The translations under genes were made by a program, and so were the position numbers. Below, one piece after another: positions 6,367 to 14,409 of a stretch of DNA of 20,894 bases. A model generated the notes under the pieces. That model was given only the letters and a program-made list of their open reading frames with translations, did not search any database and was not told the origin of the DNA. Numbering within the stretch: the stretch's first letter is position 1; the number at the start of each line of letters is the position of its first letter. The DNA comes from JAKACA01 sp050010115 (GTDB taxonomy: Bacteria > Actinomycetota > Acidimicrobiia > Acidimicrobiales > Bog-793), in the NCBI GenBank assembly GCA_050010115.1, contig JBEKLQ010000072.1, positions 1-20,894 of the forward strand, in the 5' to 3' direction.

Positions 6367-6647
6367 CAGACGGCGGCTGGGACGGCGGGCGGCTGCTCTG
6401 CAGGGAAGTGAGCCCCGTCTCAGGGTCGCGATTGGCCTGACCCGTCCTCATCATCGGCGAGGGTTCGCCCGCCAACCGTCCCCAACATCGAGGGTACGTT
6501 GACAATCACGCCATGACGTCGTGTCCGCATGAACGGCGAGACGGCCGAATCGTGCGGACCGCTCCCCAGAGATTCGTCTCCGTGATCGTTCGGGCCCGCC
6601 CAATGCCGACAGCTTGCACCGAACCCAGGGTGAATTCCGATGGACGA
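6367..6647. other. No gene seen
   Basis: 281 bases between the Ig remnant and the CocE promoter. On the minus strand a scrap at about 6470-6520 reads HGVIVNVPSMLGTVGGR, faintly like an SDR beta-5 region, but too short to call. Confidence 0.4.
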
Positions 6648-6653
6648 TAACCT
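6648..6653 (+). promoter_or_regulatory. -10-like hexamer TAACCT of the CocE-like gene
   Basis: TAACCT is followed by seven bases (GACCACC) and the ATG at 6661. The same hexamer precedes the SDR gene. Leaderless transcription from 6661 is the simplest interpretation, and it favours this start over the ATG at 6640. Confidence 0.45.
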
Positions 6654-6660
6654 GACCACC

Positions 6661-8862
6661 ATGAACGTCACCGCCGGTGTCGAGACGTTGACGATCACGG
6701 GGGCCGATTCAGGAGCTCATCTGCGCGTCTGCGACAGCGCCGGTCGGGCGGTGGCGACACTCGTCGCTGACGAGGCCGGCAATGCCCACCTGGCGATCGT
6801 TCCCGATAAGCACCGCGTGCTCGAGTGCCCGGACGACTTCATCGGAGCGCTCTCGACCGGTTGGCCGTTGCCACCGGGCGACTACTCGGTGATCGAAGAG
6901 TCGGTCACGCCTGCTCGTGAGCACGGTCCCTTTCGCGTGCTGGCCGTCGACGATCACCCCCACCCCTCGCTCTACGTTCAGGACCTGGCCGAGGGTTACG
7001 CCTACCTGACCGTGCGGGACGGCGTGAGCCTGTCGATCATGGTCCGGTTCCCGAACCAGCAGCTGTACGGCCCTGCACCATGGCCGACGGTCATCGAGTA
7101 CTCGGGCTACAGCCCGTCCGACCCGGACAACCCCCAGCCCGGCACTCTGATCGCCAACCTGCTCGGCTTCGCGGTCGTCGGCGTAAACATGCGGGGCACC
7201 GGTTGTTCAGGCGGCGTCTTCGACATCTTCAGCTCGGCACAGGCGGCTGACGGGTACGACGTCGTCGAGACCGTGGCCCGTCAGCCCTGGGTGCTCCACG
7301 GCAAGGTCGGCATGGTCGGACTTAGCTACGCCGGCATAAGCCAGTTGTACGTCGCCGCCACCCGCCCGCCCCATCTGGCGGCGATCACCCCCCTGTCGGT
7401 TATCGACGACCTCTACCGGCAGCAATGGCCCGGCGGGATCTACAACTCCGGGTTCACCCGAGCCTGGATCGCCATGCGGGATGCCGAGACCAAGGCGGGC
7501 GGCATGGCATGGGATCAGGCCCGCATTGACGCAGGTGACGAAGTCGCCGCTGCCAATCAGCGCATTCGCAGCCAGAACATCGACTTCGAGCGCGGTGGTC
7601 GGGCCATCAGGTTTTTCGGTCCGCTGTCCGCGTCACGCCGGATAGGCGTCCGGGTGGATCAGATCGAGGTGCCGGTGTACATGACCGGTGCATGGCAGGA
7701 CGAGCAGACCGGGAGTCACTTCGCGTCGATGATCGGTTCGATCGACTCTTCGCCCGATTTCCGGTTCATCGGCTTCAACGGTCATCATCCCGATGGCTAC
7801 AGCCCCATGGTCCTGAATCGATGGTTCGAGTTCCTGTCATTCCACGTCGCCCACCGCGTGCCGAAGCTGCCCGAGCCGATTCGGATGCTCGCGCCGAGCT
7901 ACTTCGCCCAGGTCTTCGGTTACCAGGCTGAACTCGAGCCCGATCGGTTCGCACATCACGGCGACGATGTCGACGCGGCCTACGAGGAGTTCCTCGCCGA
8001 GCCACGGATCAGGCTTTTGTTCGAGAACGGTGCAGGCAGCGAGGTCGTCGGAGCGACCTCACACCGCTACGAGGCATCGATTAAGTCGTTCCCGCCGCCG
8101 GAGGTGACACCCCGTCGCTGGTGGTTCGACGCCCGTGGCGCTCTCGTCGACATACGGCCGGAGGTCGAGGGGGTGGAGTCGTATCTCGACGATCCTGAAG
8201 CAGGCGAGATGGCGTACTCCCGGGAGCTGCTCAGCGACCTGAACCGGTTCACGTTGCCCACGACCCAAATCGCTCGGGACTGGACCCGATTCTCCGACGA
8301 CCACCGCGTCGCGTTCGAGACCGAGCCGCTTGCCACGGCAATGGTCGTGGCGGGCTCGGGCCACGTCGAGTTGTACCTGCGGGCCGGCTCAGCCGACACC
8401 GCAGTGCAGACGACGATCACCGAGGTCCGTCCCGACGGATTCGAACAACGCGTCCAATGCGGGTGGCACCGACCCATCCATCGAGTGGAGGACGTCGACC
8501 AAAGTGACGATCTCCGGGTCGATTACACCTTCACCGAAGAGGACAGTGCCCCCTTGGAGATCGGGGAGTGGCTCTCGTTCCGGCTGCCGATCTACCCGTT
8601 CGCCCATGTCTTCCGCCCCGGTTCGCGAGTCCGTGTCGCGATCTCCTCGCCCGGCCGTGACCATCCATTCTGGTGCTACGACAACCCCGTGACCGATGGT
8701 GTGGCGCACGACGTCGGCCGCGGGGGTGACCATCCGTCGTCGCTGGTCCTGCCGGTGTGGCCCACCGATCTCGACTACGACGAGGATTACCCGCACCCCG
8801 ACGCGTTACGAGGCCAACCCACGCGCCCCGTCGAGCCCATACGCAACTACGCCGCGCCGTGA
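6661..8862 (+). CDS. CocE/NonD family hydrolase (X-Pro dipeptidyl-peptidase S15-like)
   Basis: 733 residues. Residues 1-100 form a family-specific N-terminal beta extension (GVETLTITGADSGAHLRV to PPGDYSVIEE). The alpha/beta hydrolase core starts near 118 (TVRDGVSLSIMVRFP). It carries WPTVIEYSGY, the oxyanion-type VVGVNMRGTGCSGG near 172, and the nucleophile elbow GMVGLSYAGIS with Ser222. A histidine-containing GFNGHHPDGYS follows around residue 375. The C-terminal third (from about 560, ATAMVVAGSGHVELYLRAGS) is the PepX_C jelly roll, ending in FRPGSRVRVAISS. Such enzymes hydrolyse esters or acylated amides; cocaine esterase and glutaryl acylases are relatives. No signal peptide is visible, so it is probably cytoplasmic. 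Monocistronic, likely leaderless. Substrate unknown. Confidence 0.9.
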   Translation: MNVTAGVETLTITGADSGAHLRVCDSAGRAVATLVADEAGNAHLAIVPDKHRVLECPDDFIGALSTGWPLPPGDYSVIEESVTPAREHGPFRVLAVDDHPHPSLYVQDLAEGYAYLTVRDGVSLSIMVRFPNQQLYGPAPWPTVIEYSGYSPSDPDNPQPGTLIANLLGFAVVGVNMRGTGCSGGVFDIFSSAQAADGYDVVETVARQPWVLHGKVGMVGLSYAGISQLYVAATRPPHLAAITPLSVIDDLYRQQWPGGIYNSGFTRAWIAMRDAETKAGGMAWDQARIDAGDEVAAANQRIRSQNIDFERGGRAIRFFGPLSASRRIGVRVDQIEVPVYMTGAWQDEQTGSHFASMIGSIDSSPDFRFIGFNGHHPDGYSPMVLNRWFEFLSFHVAHRVPKLPEPIRMLAPSYFAQVFGYQAELEPDRFAHHGDDVDAAYEEFLAEPRIRLLFENGAGSEVVGATSHRYEASIKSFPPPEVTPRRWWFDARGALVDIRPEVEGVESYLDDPEAGEMAYSRELLSDLNRFTLPTTQIARDWTRFSDDHRVAFETEPLATAMVVAGSGHVELYLRAGSADTAVQTTITEVRPDGFEQRVQCGWHRPIHRVEDVDQSDDLRVDYTFTEEDSAPLEIGEWLSFRLPIYPFAHVFRPGSRVRVAISSPGRDHPFWCYDNPVTDGVAHDVGRGGDHPSSLVLPVWPTDLDYDEDYPHPDALRGQPTRPVEPIRNYAAP

Positions 8863-8968
8863 GACTGCCCGCGACCGGGTAGGCGACACATGCCTAGCGA
8901 CGTCCGCTCTCGCTGTTGGCGATGTCGGGACTGGGCACCGAGTCGGCAGGACATCTCCGGGCAGCCTC

Positions 8969-9150
8969 TTAGCCGATCTTCGCGAGGGATTCGCCTGACT
9001 CGTAGAGGCAGGACGTCGCATGTGATCGATGACCGTGTAACGGTTGATGTCGTACCGAGCGGCGAGGTCGTTGACGCTACGCCGGACCGGTAGTCGGCGG
9101 TCAGCTGCACGAGTTCCTCGGGGCGGAGGCGGCGCTGACGTTGCCTCGGA
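8969..9150 (-). pseudogene. Degraded recombinase-type helix-turn-helix remnant
   Basis: Three minus-strand pieces in different frames line up with the C-terminal HTH tail of serine-recombinase-associated proteins. They are RQRRLRPEELVQLTADYRSG (about 9141-9085), VNDLAARYDINRYTVIDHMR (9075-9013) and LYESGESLAKIG then a stop (9007-8969). At least two indels and one deletion separate them. The family pattern is a first HTH (LAARYGI.R.TV..H), a linker, then LYE.G.SLA.IG. No resolvase catalytic domain is present. A relic of a mobile element. Confidence 0.55.
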
Positions 9151-9211
9151 GAAGGCTCCAGGGACGATTCTGACCGCCGTGCGGTGGTGGCCGGAAGGAG
9201 TTTTCGCATCA

Positions 9212-9275
9212 GAGGCCCTCCCAGGGGGGCCTCGAGCAACGCGTTGTAACCTCCACGTTGTCGAAATTGCAACGT
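9212..9275. repeat. Cluster of hairpins and CAAC/GTTG repeats
   Basis: GAGGCCCTCC pairs with GGGGGGCCTC within 9212-9233 (one G-U). A perfect palindrome CAACGCGTTG follows at 9237-9246. ACGTTG (9255-9260) is inverted as CAACGT (9270-9275), followed by TTTT. The three elements lie 77-140 bases upstream of the secreted-protein gene. They may be regulatory, or the last may be a terminator. Confidence 0.4.
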
Positions 9276-9338
9276 TTTACGGCTCCGAGTGGCCGAGCCG
9301 GACTTGGGCATGTTCAGGCGCAGGCCTCCCACGAAGAG

Positions 9339-9344
9339 TACCGT
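9339..9344 (+). promoter_or_regulatory. -10-like hexamer TACCGT of the secreted-protein gene
   Basis: TACCGT is followed by seven bases (CGGGCCG) and the ATG at 9352, the same leaderless spacing as at other genes in this window. Confidence 0.4.
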
Positions 9345-9351
9345 CGGGCCG

Positions 9352-10680
9352 ATGAGAAGCACAGACATGACGACGACGCGCGGCGGCACGGCGGGGTCGA
9401 AGAGGCGATCGTCCCGAGGACGCCGATCACGGTGCTACCTGATGCCGGCCGGAGTCCCCGCGGTGGTCGTGGTGGTGCTCCTCACTGGCGCGCTCATGCC
9501 CCCGACGGCCGGTGCAAACACGCGGTTGAGGATCGCGAGCCACGCCGACTCAACCGGTCCCATCGTCGTCGACGGGGCCGGCAACGGCTACGTCGCTTGG
9601 GCCAGCTCCGTCGGCAACACCAACGGGGACCCGCTCTACTTCTGCAAGATCCCCAAGGGCGGAAAGTGCACCCAACCGCTCCTGCTTCCGATACCGAAGG
9701 GGGCGACCTGGGACAGCTACGAGGTCAACCAGCCGTTCCCGGTACTGGGTGGAAAAGCGGGCGTGGTGTCGGTCGTGGGCCCAAGCTACGACCTCTCGGA
9801 CGTCGTCGTGTGGACCTCGCACAACAAGGGGACGAGTTTCGGCGAGCCCCAGGTGATCACCAGCTCCATGTACGACGGCACCGGAACCGGAGACGTACTG
9901 CGCTCCCCGGACGCCGACCCTCCGTACTACCCGGACTACTTCTCGATCGCCTCGTCCAACCCCGGGCTCTTCTACACGTTCACCGGCATCGGGGCGATCG
10001 GTGCCTTGGACCCGCCTGCGGGCTTTCAGCAGAACACCAGCGCCGTGCCAGGCACACCCACCGACGCCACCGTGGGCTACGGCAAGACGGTGAACCCCGG
10101 CGACAACCAGAGCACGCAGACCATCGAGGCCTTTTCGACGGACGCCGACAAACCTCAGCTCGACTACTTCTGGGCCCCAATTCCCGGGGTCAGTGGTTCA
10201 CCCGGCTCCTTGGAACACGGGCCGACCAACGTGGGCGTCGGCATCAATCCCCGCCTGGCCGGCGGACCCGACGGGCTCTTCCTGTTGTCGGAGGACTATG
10301 TCGCCAACCCGGACAACGATTCGAAACCGCTCCACCTCGACGTACGCAAGTGGAATCCGAAGACCCACACCTTCGGCACACCGACCCTCGTGGTCAAAGT
10401 CCCCAACGACATCAACGTTACCAACGAGGGCGGCTTCACCGAGGACGACTCCAGCGGGGTCCTCACGGTGGCGTGGCCGAAGGAGACCACTGCCGGCGGC
10501 TACGAGATGGACATCTGGACGTCGGCCGACAAAGGTAAGACGTTCTCGGGCCCGGACAGCCTGGCATCGATCTCCTACGCCTACGAGGGTCCCGCTCGCC
10601 TGGCCTCAGTTGGGGGCGATGGGTTCGTGACGTGGCAGGACAGCAGGGGCCTTGAGCTCGTGGACCTCGCCCACCTGTAG
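9352..10680 (+). CDS. Secreted protein with Asp-box (BNR/sialidase-like) repeats
   Basis: 442 residues from the ATG at 9352. A basic n-region (SKRRSSRGRRSR) precedes a hydrophobic core (AGVPAVVVVVLLTGALM) and a likely signal-peptidase site after PPTAGA, so the protein is probably exported. The mature part is beta-rich. Two Asp-box-like motifs occur: VVWTSHNKGTSF near residue 160 and DIWTSADKGKTF near 390. Repeated VDGAGNGYVAWAS- and GGDGFVTWQDS-like strands point to a beta-propeller of the BNR/sialidase type. Catalytic arginines of true sialidases cannot be assigned, so the function is unknown. A second ATG at 9367 has a weak GAGAAG ribosome binding site and would remove five residues. No cell-wall anchor is visible. 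Confidence 0.82.
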   Translation: MRSTDMTTTRGGTAGSKRRSSRGRRSRCYLMPAGVPAVVVVVLLTGALMPPTAGANTRLRIASHADSTGPIVVDGAGNGYVAWASSVGNTNGDPLYFCKIPKGGKCTQPLLLPIPKGATWDSYEVNQPFPVLGGKAGVVSVVGPSYDLSDVVVWTSHNKGTSFGEPQVITSSMYDGTGTGDVLRSPDADPPYYPDYFSIASSNPGLFYTFTGIGAIGALDPPAGFQQNTSAVPGTPTDATVGYGKTVNPGDNQSTQTIEAFSTDADKPQLDYFWAPIPGVSGSPGSLEHGPTNVGVGINPRLAGGPDGLFLLSEDYVANPDNDSKPLHLDVRKWNPKTHTFGTPTLVVKVPNDINVTNEGGFTEDDSSGVLTVAWPKETTAGGYEMDIWTSADKGKTFSGPDSLASISYAYEGPARLASVGGDGFVTWQDSRGLELVDLAHL

Positions 10681-10818
10681 GAGCCGCTCAGCATCTGACT
10701 GTGGCGGGCGCAAGCAAGTGACACCGAAGCTCGCCGATCTGTTGCCTCGGCCGATCGTCCAGGCGCAGGCGGTCGACCCATTCCACTCTGACGGTTGCAT
10801 TGCAGCGTCACCGCTGAA
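10681..10818. other. No gene seen
   Basis: 138 bases after the secreted-protein stop. No frame or hairpin with a T-run stands out. Confidence 0.4.
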
Positions 10819-11103
10819 CCACGGCGGTGCAGCTTCCAGGGAGAAATGAATTCGGAGGACAACCAGGCCACCTTTTCGATCCTCAAGGCTGAAGGCCAAA
10901 TTCGGCTCGATGAAGTGCAACCCGAGGGGAATGTCTCCTTCGAGGTCCGGCGTCGTCGGCTCCACTCGGCCTGCGGGACTTCGTCGAGCCACGCCGCAAG
11001 CTCCGCGCCTCCCAGGTCGTGAGACAAGAGTTCCGCAATGACGGATCGTCATCCCGACATCCTCGAAGTCGATGAGCCTCACCTCAACGCCGTTCCAGAG
11101 GTA
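10819..11103 (-). pseudogene. Frameshifted WapI-like (immunity-type) remnant
   Basis: Pieces in several minus frames follow one family order. They are VEVRLIDFEDVGMTIR (about 11088-11041), SLRNSCLTTWEA (near 11030), ELAAWLDEVPQAEW (near 10990) and EPNLAFSLEDRKGG, then LVVLRIHFSLEAAPPW (10910-10819). The pattern of CLTTWEA, LA.WL, (T/I)EPNLAFSL and a final HFSLE..PPW resembles WapI-family immunity proteins. At least two frameshifts prevent a continuous product. I saw no toxin partner beside it. The family name is from memory of the pattern, so treat it as tentative. Confidence 0.42.
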
Positions 11104-11211
11104 GCTCGCCTAGCTAGCGCGGATCACCTCGGCAATACACCTGGCGCGTCGTTGCCAGGGCTTGGCCCCGGTCCGTGCCACGGAGCGGCTCCAGGTCGCC
11201 GCATCCGGGCC

Positions 11212-11217
11212 TAGTAT
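11212..11217 (+). promoter_or_regulatory. -10-like hexamer TAGTAT of the broken hydrolase gene
   Basis: TAGTAT is followed by seven bases (CCGCGCC) and the GTG at 11225. The promoter appears intact although the gene is not. Confidence 0.42.
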
Positions 11218-11224
11218 CCGCGCC

Positions 11225-12063
11225 GTGGCTGTGATGGCCCTGCCTGATGGCCGTCGGTTGGCGTATGAGGTGATGGGCGATCCGGCTGGGTTCCCCGTGA
11301 TGGTCCTGCACGGCACCCCCGGGTCGTCGCGGCAGCTCGCGGGCCTAGACGAACTCGCCCGCGACCGCGGCGTCGCAGTGATTGCGCCCGATCGCGCCGG
11401 CTACGGCGGGTCGAGCCACGACCCGTCCAGAACCACCGCTTCCGGTGTTCGCGATTTGGGGGAGCTCATAGGACACTTGGGGCCAGAAACCTGCGCTGTC
11501 GTGGGTCTTTCGGGCGGCGGGCCGACAGCGCTTGTGTGCGGCGTGGTCCTGACGGACCGGGTCACCGCGGTTACCACCGTCGGTGGCGTGGCGCCGCTCG
11601 TTCCGCGCGATCCCTAGCTGCCACCCGATCCGCTCTTGACCAAGACGGCTCGCCGCTCCCAGGCTGGCGCGCGCGCTCTGTTTGCGGCGATCGTACGTGC
11701 GGGCCGGATCCGCCCGGAGAAGACGCTCGACCGATTCGCAACCATGCTCGCCGAGTCCGACGCTCGCCTGTTGCGTGACAACGCCCGAGGTGCGCGATGC
11801 GTTTCTCGACGACCTCCGCCACCCGTCGCCAACGACGGCGAGGGCGGCACCTCGCGACTTCTGGCTGTTTGCGCGGCGGTGGGACATCGACATCGCCGAT
11901 ATGGGGGTGCCAGCCCACATCTGGCATGGCACCGACGACCGCAACGTCCCCGTCGGCGGCGCGCAGTCGACGAGACCACGATTGGCGGGGCGGCATCTCC
12001 TCAGCGCGGCGCCCGTCGAGCTGGCGTTCGCGCGCGCAGAACGGCGTGTCCAACACTCGGCGT
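11225..12063 (+). pseudogene. Alpha/beta hydrolase broken by an in-frame stop and a frameshift
   Basis: The GTG at 11225 opens MAVMALPDGRRLAYEVMGDP. The oxyanion motif VLHGTPGSSR comes next, then APDRAGYGGSS and the nucleophile elbow AVVGLSGGGPTA, so the N-terminal half is a normal alpha/beta hydrolase. A TAG at 11615 interrupts the frame after VPRDP, yet coding-like sequence continues in the same frame (LTKTARRSQAGARALFAAIV, then MLAESDARLLRD). Near 11780 the homology moves to another frame (PEVRDAFLDDLRH, then VPAHIWHGTDDRNVPV), which carries the family's Asp region. The final His region is not clearly preserved. A truncated 130-residue product lacking the catalytic Asp and His would be inactive. 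Either a pseudogene or sequence errors. Confidence 0.72.
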
Positions 12064-12274
12064 GACCGTCGGCGGCGCCGGAACGAGGGCGTAACGAGTC
12101 GGCGATTTGCGTCGATAGAGGATCACCGCGGCCCGCGAGCAACTTCAGACAGACAGACAGTGATATTGCACGACCCTGTTCTGGCCGATTCGACAGCATC
12201 AGCTTGCGGACGAGGAATCTGGCGCTCATCCGAGCGCTGACGAATTCGGCGTCGGAACGCTACGGAGGACGGCC
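12064..12274. other. No gene seen; short CAGA microsatellite
   Basis: No coding-like frame. A short tandem run of CAGA units occurs near 12148-12160. The end of the stretch supplies the ribosome binding site GGAGG for the ORF at 12275. Confidence 0.4.
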
Positions 12275-12370
12275 ATGACCATCTTCGATGAACCATTGGC
12301 CCTCTCAGCGCAGGGTCTCTGTCAAACCCACGGCGATTCAGCACCGCCGACTTCGAGGCGTCACCTGTGA
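12275..12370 (+). pseudogene. Likely 5' remnant of an ABC transporter ATPase gene
   Basis: The ATG at 12275 has an excellent GGAGG ribosome binding site six bases upstream and encodes 31 residues, beginning MTIFDEPLALSAQGLCQTHG. This resembles the opening strand of ABC ATPases (pattern ALSARGLTKTYGD). After THGD the homology ends, and a TGA closes the frame at 12368-12370, nine bases from the end of the convergent ThDP gene. No Walker motifs remain. It could also be an unrelated small ORF. Confidence 0.35.
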
Positions 12371-12379
12371 ATCGGAACA

Positions 12380-14080
12380 TCACGTCGTGGTCGCGTTGTA
12401 CATCTCGAGGAACTCGGCCATACCGGGGGGATTGACGTTCATCGCGTGGTCCACCACCACTTGCACGACGGCCGGTCGGCCCGAGGCGAGCGCTCGTTCG
12501 AGGGCAGGCACGATGCCGCCGGGCGCGTCCACCAGTTCACCGTGGCAGCCAAGTCCCTCTGCAACAAGGTCGTAGCGAACAATTGACGTTTGGACGCCGA
12601 TGGTGCGCCCCACTTCGTCGAGCATGCCCTGCTCCTCCATGGCCCAGGCGTAATCGCAGTTCACAACGGCGACCATCGCCGCGCCGACGCGAGCGGCTGT
12701 CTCCAGCTCCTGCAGGTTGAACCCGAAGGCGCCGTCCCCACTGAACAGGAACACGGGACGATCGGGGCATGCCAGTTTGGCCCCTATCGCGTAGGGAAGA
12801 CCGGTACCGAGGTGACCGAAGTGCCCCGTCCACAACAGTGACCGTGGCCGGGTGACGACGAGGGCCAGGTGGGCCCACAGGGCGGAGTTCCCGCCGTCCA
12901 GACAGATGATCGCGTCCTCGGGCAGGAACCGGGCGAACTCCGCAGCAAGCCGTGCGGGATGAATGGGAGATCCGTCGAGCCCGAGGCCGCTGTCGGCCAT
13001 CATGGTCATGACCATCTGCGCTCCGGCAGCCCGCTCACGCGCCCAGTTGCCGTCATTGCGGATGTCCGAAGTGCCGAGAGCCTTCGTGAGGGCGCTCAAA
13101 CCCTGACGGACATCGCCGACGAGGGCGACGTCAACGGGCCGGTTCACCCCGATGGCCAGCGGGTCGCGATCGAGATGAACGAGGCGCTGGGCAGCCGGTC
13201 CAGCCCAGGCCGGGGACTGCCCGTAGCCGACGACCTCACCGATGCCGGTGCCGACGGCCACCACTACATCGGCCTCCTGCATCACCGGCGACAGCAAGGC
13301 GTTGGCCATCCCCACAGCGTGGGGATGCCGCTCGGAGATCGCCCCGCGCGCGCCAGGTGTTGTGCATACGGCCGCTCCGGCCACCTCGGCCAGACGGGCC
13401 AACTCCTCCGATGCTTCGGCCGTGTGGACGCCGTTGCCCGCCAGCACCAGCGGTCGGACCGCTTGGCCAAGCAGCGCGGCAGCGCGCTTGACTGTGTCGG
13501 GGTCCGGCGATCCGGCAGCGGCCCGGTAGCCGGCCGGAGCCAGCACAGGGTTGGCGTCCTCATCGACCTGCTCGCGTAACAGCTCTGGGGCGAGCTCGAG
13601 GTACACGGGTCCGGGCCTGCCCCCGAGGGAGTGGCGGAAAGCTTCTCGCAGGTACTCGGGGATTCGCCTTGCCTCGGGAATGGCGGCGGCGAACTTGGTG
13701 ACGGGGCGGAACAGCTCCAGCTGAGGCGTGTACTGAAAGCGGTTGCGACGAACAGCTTGGTCCACCCGGGAGGTTCGCTGAGTTCCGATCACCACCACGG
13801 GGACCCCTTCGACCCAGGCGTTGACCACGCCAGGGACCAGGTTGGCGACTCCGGGACCCATGCCACCCACCACGACAGCTGGGACTCCCGTGGCCCGCGC
13901 CCAAGCGTCGGCCATGTGGACCTCAGCACTTTCATGCCGACCCGCGACCACGAGCATCCCGGCTGCCTCGGCCTCGAACGACAGGGGCGTGAAGGAGATG
14001 TCGGTGATGGCGAACAGGGCGCGAACGCCCTCGACCTGCAGTGAGCGGACGAGCAACTCGGCTCCGCTGATCATCCCCAC
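12380..14080 (-). CDS. Thiamine-diphosphate-dependent enzyme (acetolactate synthase/decarboxylase type)
   Basis: 566 residues with three domains. The N-terminal pyrimidine-binding domain (1-170) has the catalytic Glu50 in AGRHESAEVHMADAWARATG. The central domain is about 190-335 (RPLVLAGNGVHTAEASEEL). The C-terminal domain carries the ThDP/Mg motif SGDGAFGFNLQE at 447-458 and Asn474 in VVNCDYAW. The classic NN is NC here, which is tolerated in the family. The GTG start at 14080 is supported by GGGGAGG seven bases upstream; the alternative ATG at 14074 is too far. Relatives include benzoylformate decarboxylases, oxalyl-CoA decarboxylases and acetolactate synthases. No small regulatory subunit lies nearby, so a catabolic decarboxylase or lyase is more likely than branched-chain synthesis. 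Substrate unknown. Confidence 0.9.
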   Translation of the reverse strand: MGMISGAELLVRSLQVEGVRALFAITDISFTPLSFEAEAAGMLVVAGRHESAEVHMADAWARATGVPAVVVGGMGPGVANLVPGVVNAWVEGVPVVVIGTQRTSRVDQAVRRNRFQYTPQLELFRPVTKFAAAIPEARRIPEYLREAFRHSLGGRPGPVYLELAPELLREQVDEDANPVLAPAGYRAAAGSPDPDTVKRAAALLGQAVRPLVLAGNGVHTAEASEELARLAEVAGAAVCTTPGARGAISERHPHAVGMANALLSPVMQEADVVVAVGTGIGEVVGYGQSPAWAGPAAQRLVHLDRDPLAIGVNRPVDVALVGDVRQGLSALTKALGTSDIRNDGNWARERAAGAQMVMTMMADSGLGLDGSPIHPARLAAEFARFLPEDAIICLDGGNSALWAHLALVVTRPRSLLWTGHFGHLGTGLPYAIGAKLACPDRPVFLFSGDGAFGFNLQELETAARVGAAMVAVVNCDYAWAMEEQGMLDEVGRTIGVQTSIVRYDLVAEGLGCHGELVDAPGGIVPALERALASGRPAVVQVVVDHAMNVNPPGMAEFLEMYNATTT

Positions 14081-14108
14081 GTCCGGACCTCCCCTCGACC
14101 TGGCGAGC

Positions 14109-14249
14109 TCAGCTGTCCGTCAGCCAGGCCCACGCCACGATAGGCGCCTCCTCGAAGTCTCGGCGACCCATGACCTCTGGAACAGGGTCCAAAGCCCCGA
14201 GGCGGACGGCGTCGGCCACCTCCGCAGCGGGCGCTTGGGCCAAAAGGCC
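14109..14249 (-). pseudogene. C-terminal remnant of an unidentified gene
   Basis: The minus frame has 46 residues with strong coding character (LAQAPAAEVADAVRLGALD, then PVPEVMGRRDFEEAPIVAW and AWLTDS), ending in TGA at 14109. A stop lies just upstream at 14250-14252 and there is no ATG or GTG at its 5' end. It sits 29 bases before the GTG of the ThDP gene on the same strand, so the lost gene may have been its operon partner. The small hairpin GGGCC-AAAA-GGCCC (14237-14250) overlaps the break. I could not assign a family. Confidence 0.4.
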
Positions 14250-14409
14250 CTACGATCTGCACGCCCCGCGATGGATGCTCGCGACTGGCTCGCAAATCAG
14301 CAGCTGAACAGGGAGGCGTGTGCCATGGGTGGTTCACCGTCGATTGCGCCGCTCTATCCGAACCCGCCCTGCGAGTACCGCCGCCCACGCATGGTCACTG
14401 TCCGTTGAT

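Noticed and set aside
6465..6525. Minus-strand VIVNVPSMLGTVGG, like an SDR beta-5 segment
   Set aside because: Too short, no flanking homology in any frame, and could be chance.
8438..8449. GATTCGAAC, resembling a tRNA T-arm
   Set aside because: It lies within the CocE-like coding sequence and no acceptor, D-arm or anticodon stem can be drawn around it.
9258..10538. 426-residue plus-strand open frame
   Set aside because: It overlaps the secreted protein in another frame and is dominated by Arg, Gly and His with no motifs. The other frame has a signal peptide and Asp boxes.
10809..10829. CACCGC/GCGGTG hairpin
   Set aside because: It falls in the end of the WapI-like remnant's coding pattern and has no T-run, so it was not called as a terminator.
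12145..12162. CAGA tandem repeat
   Set aside because: Only about four units, with no coding or regulatory context. Noted as a simple microsatellite.
12869..13579. 236-residue plus-strand open frame
   Set aside because: Antisense to the ThDP enzyme, which has complete catalytic motifs.
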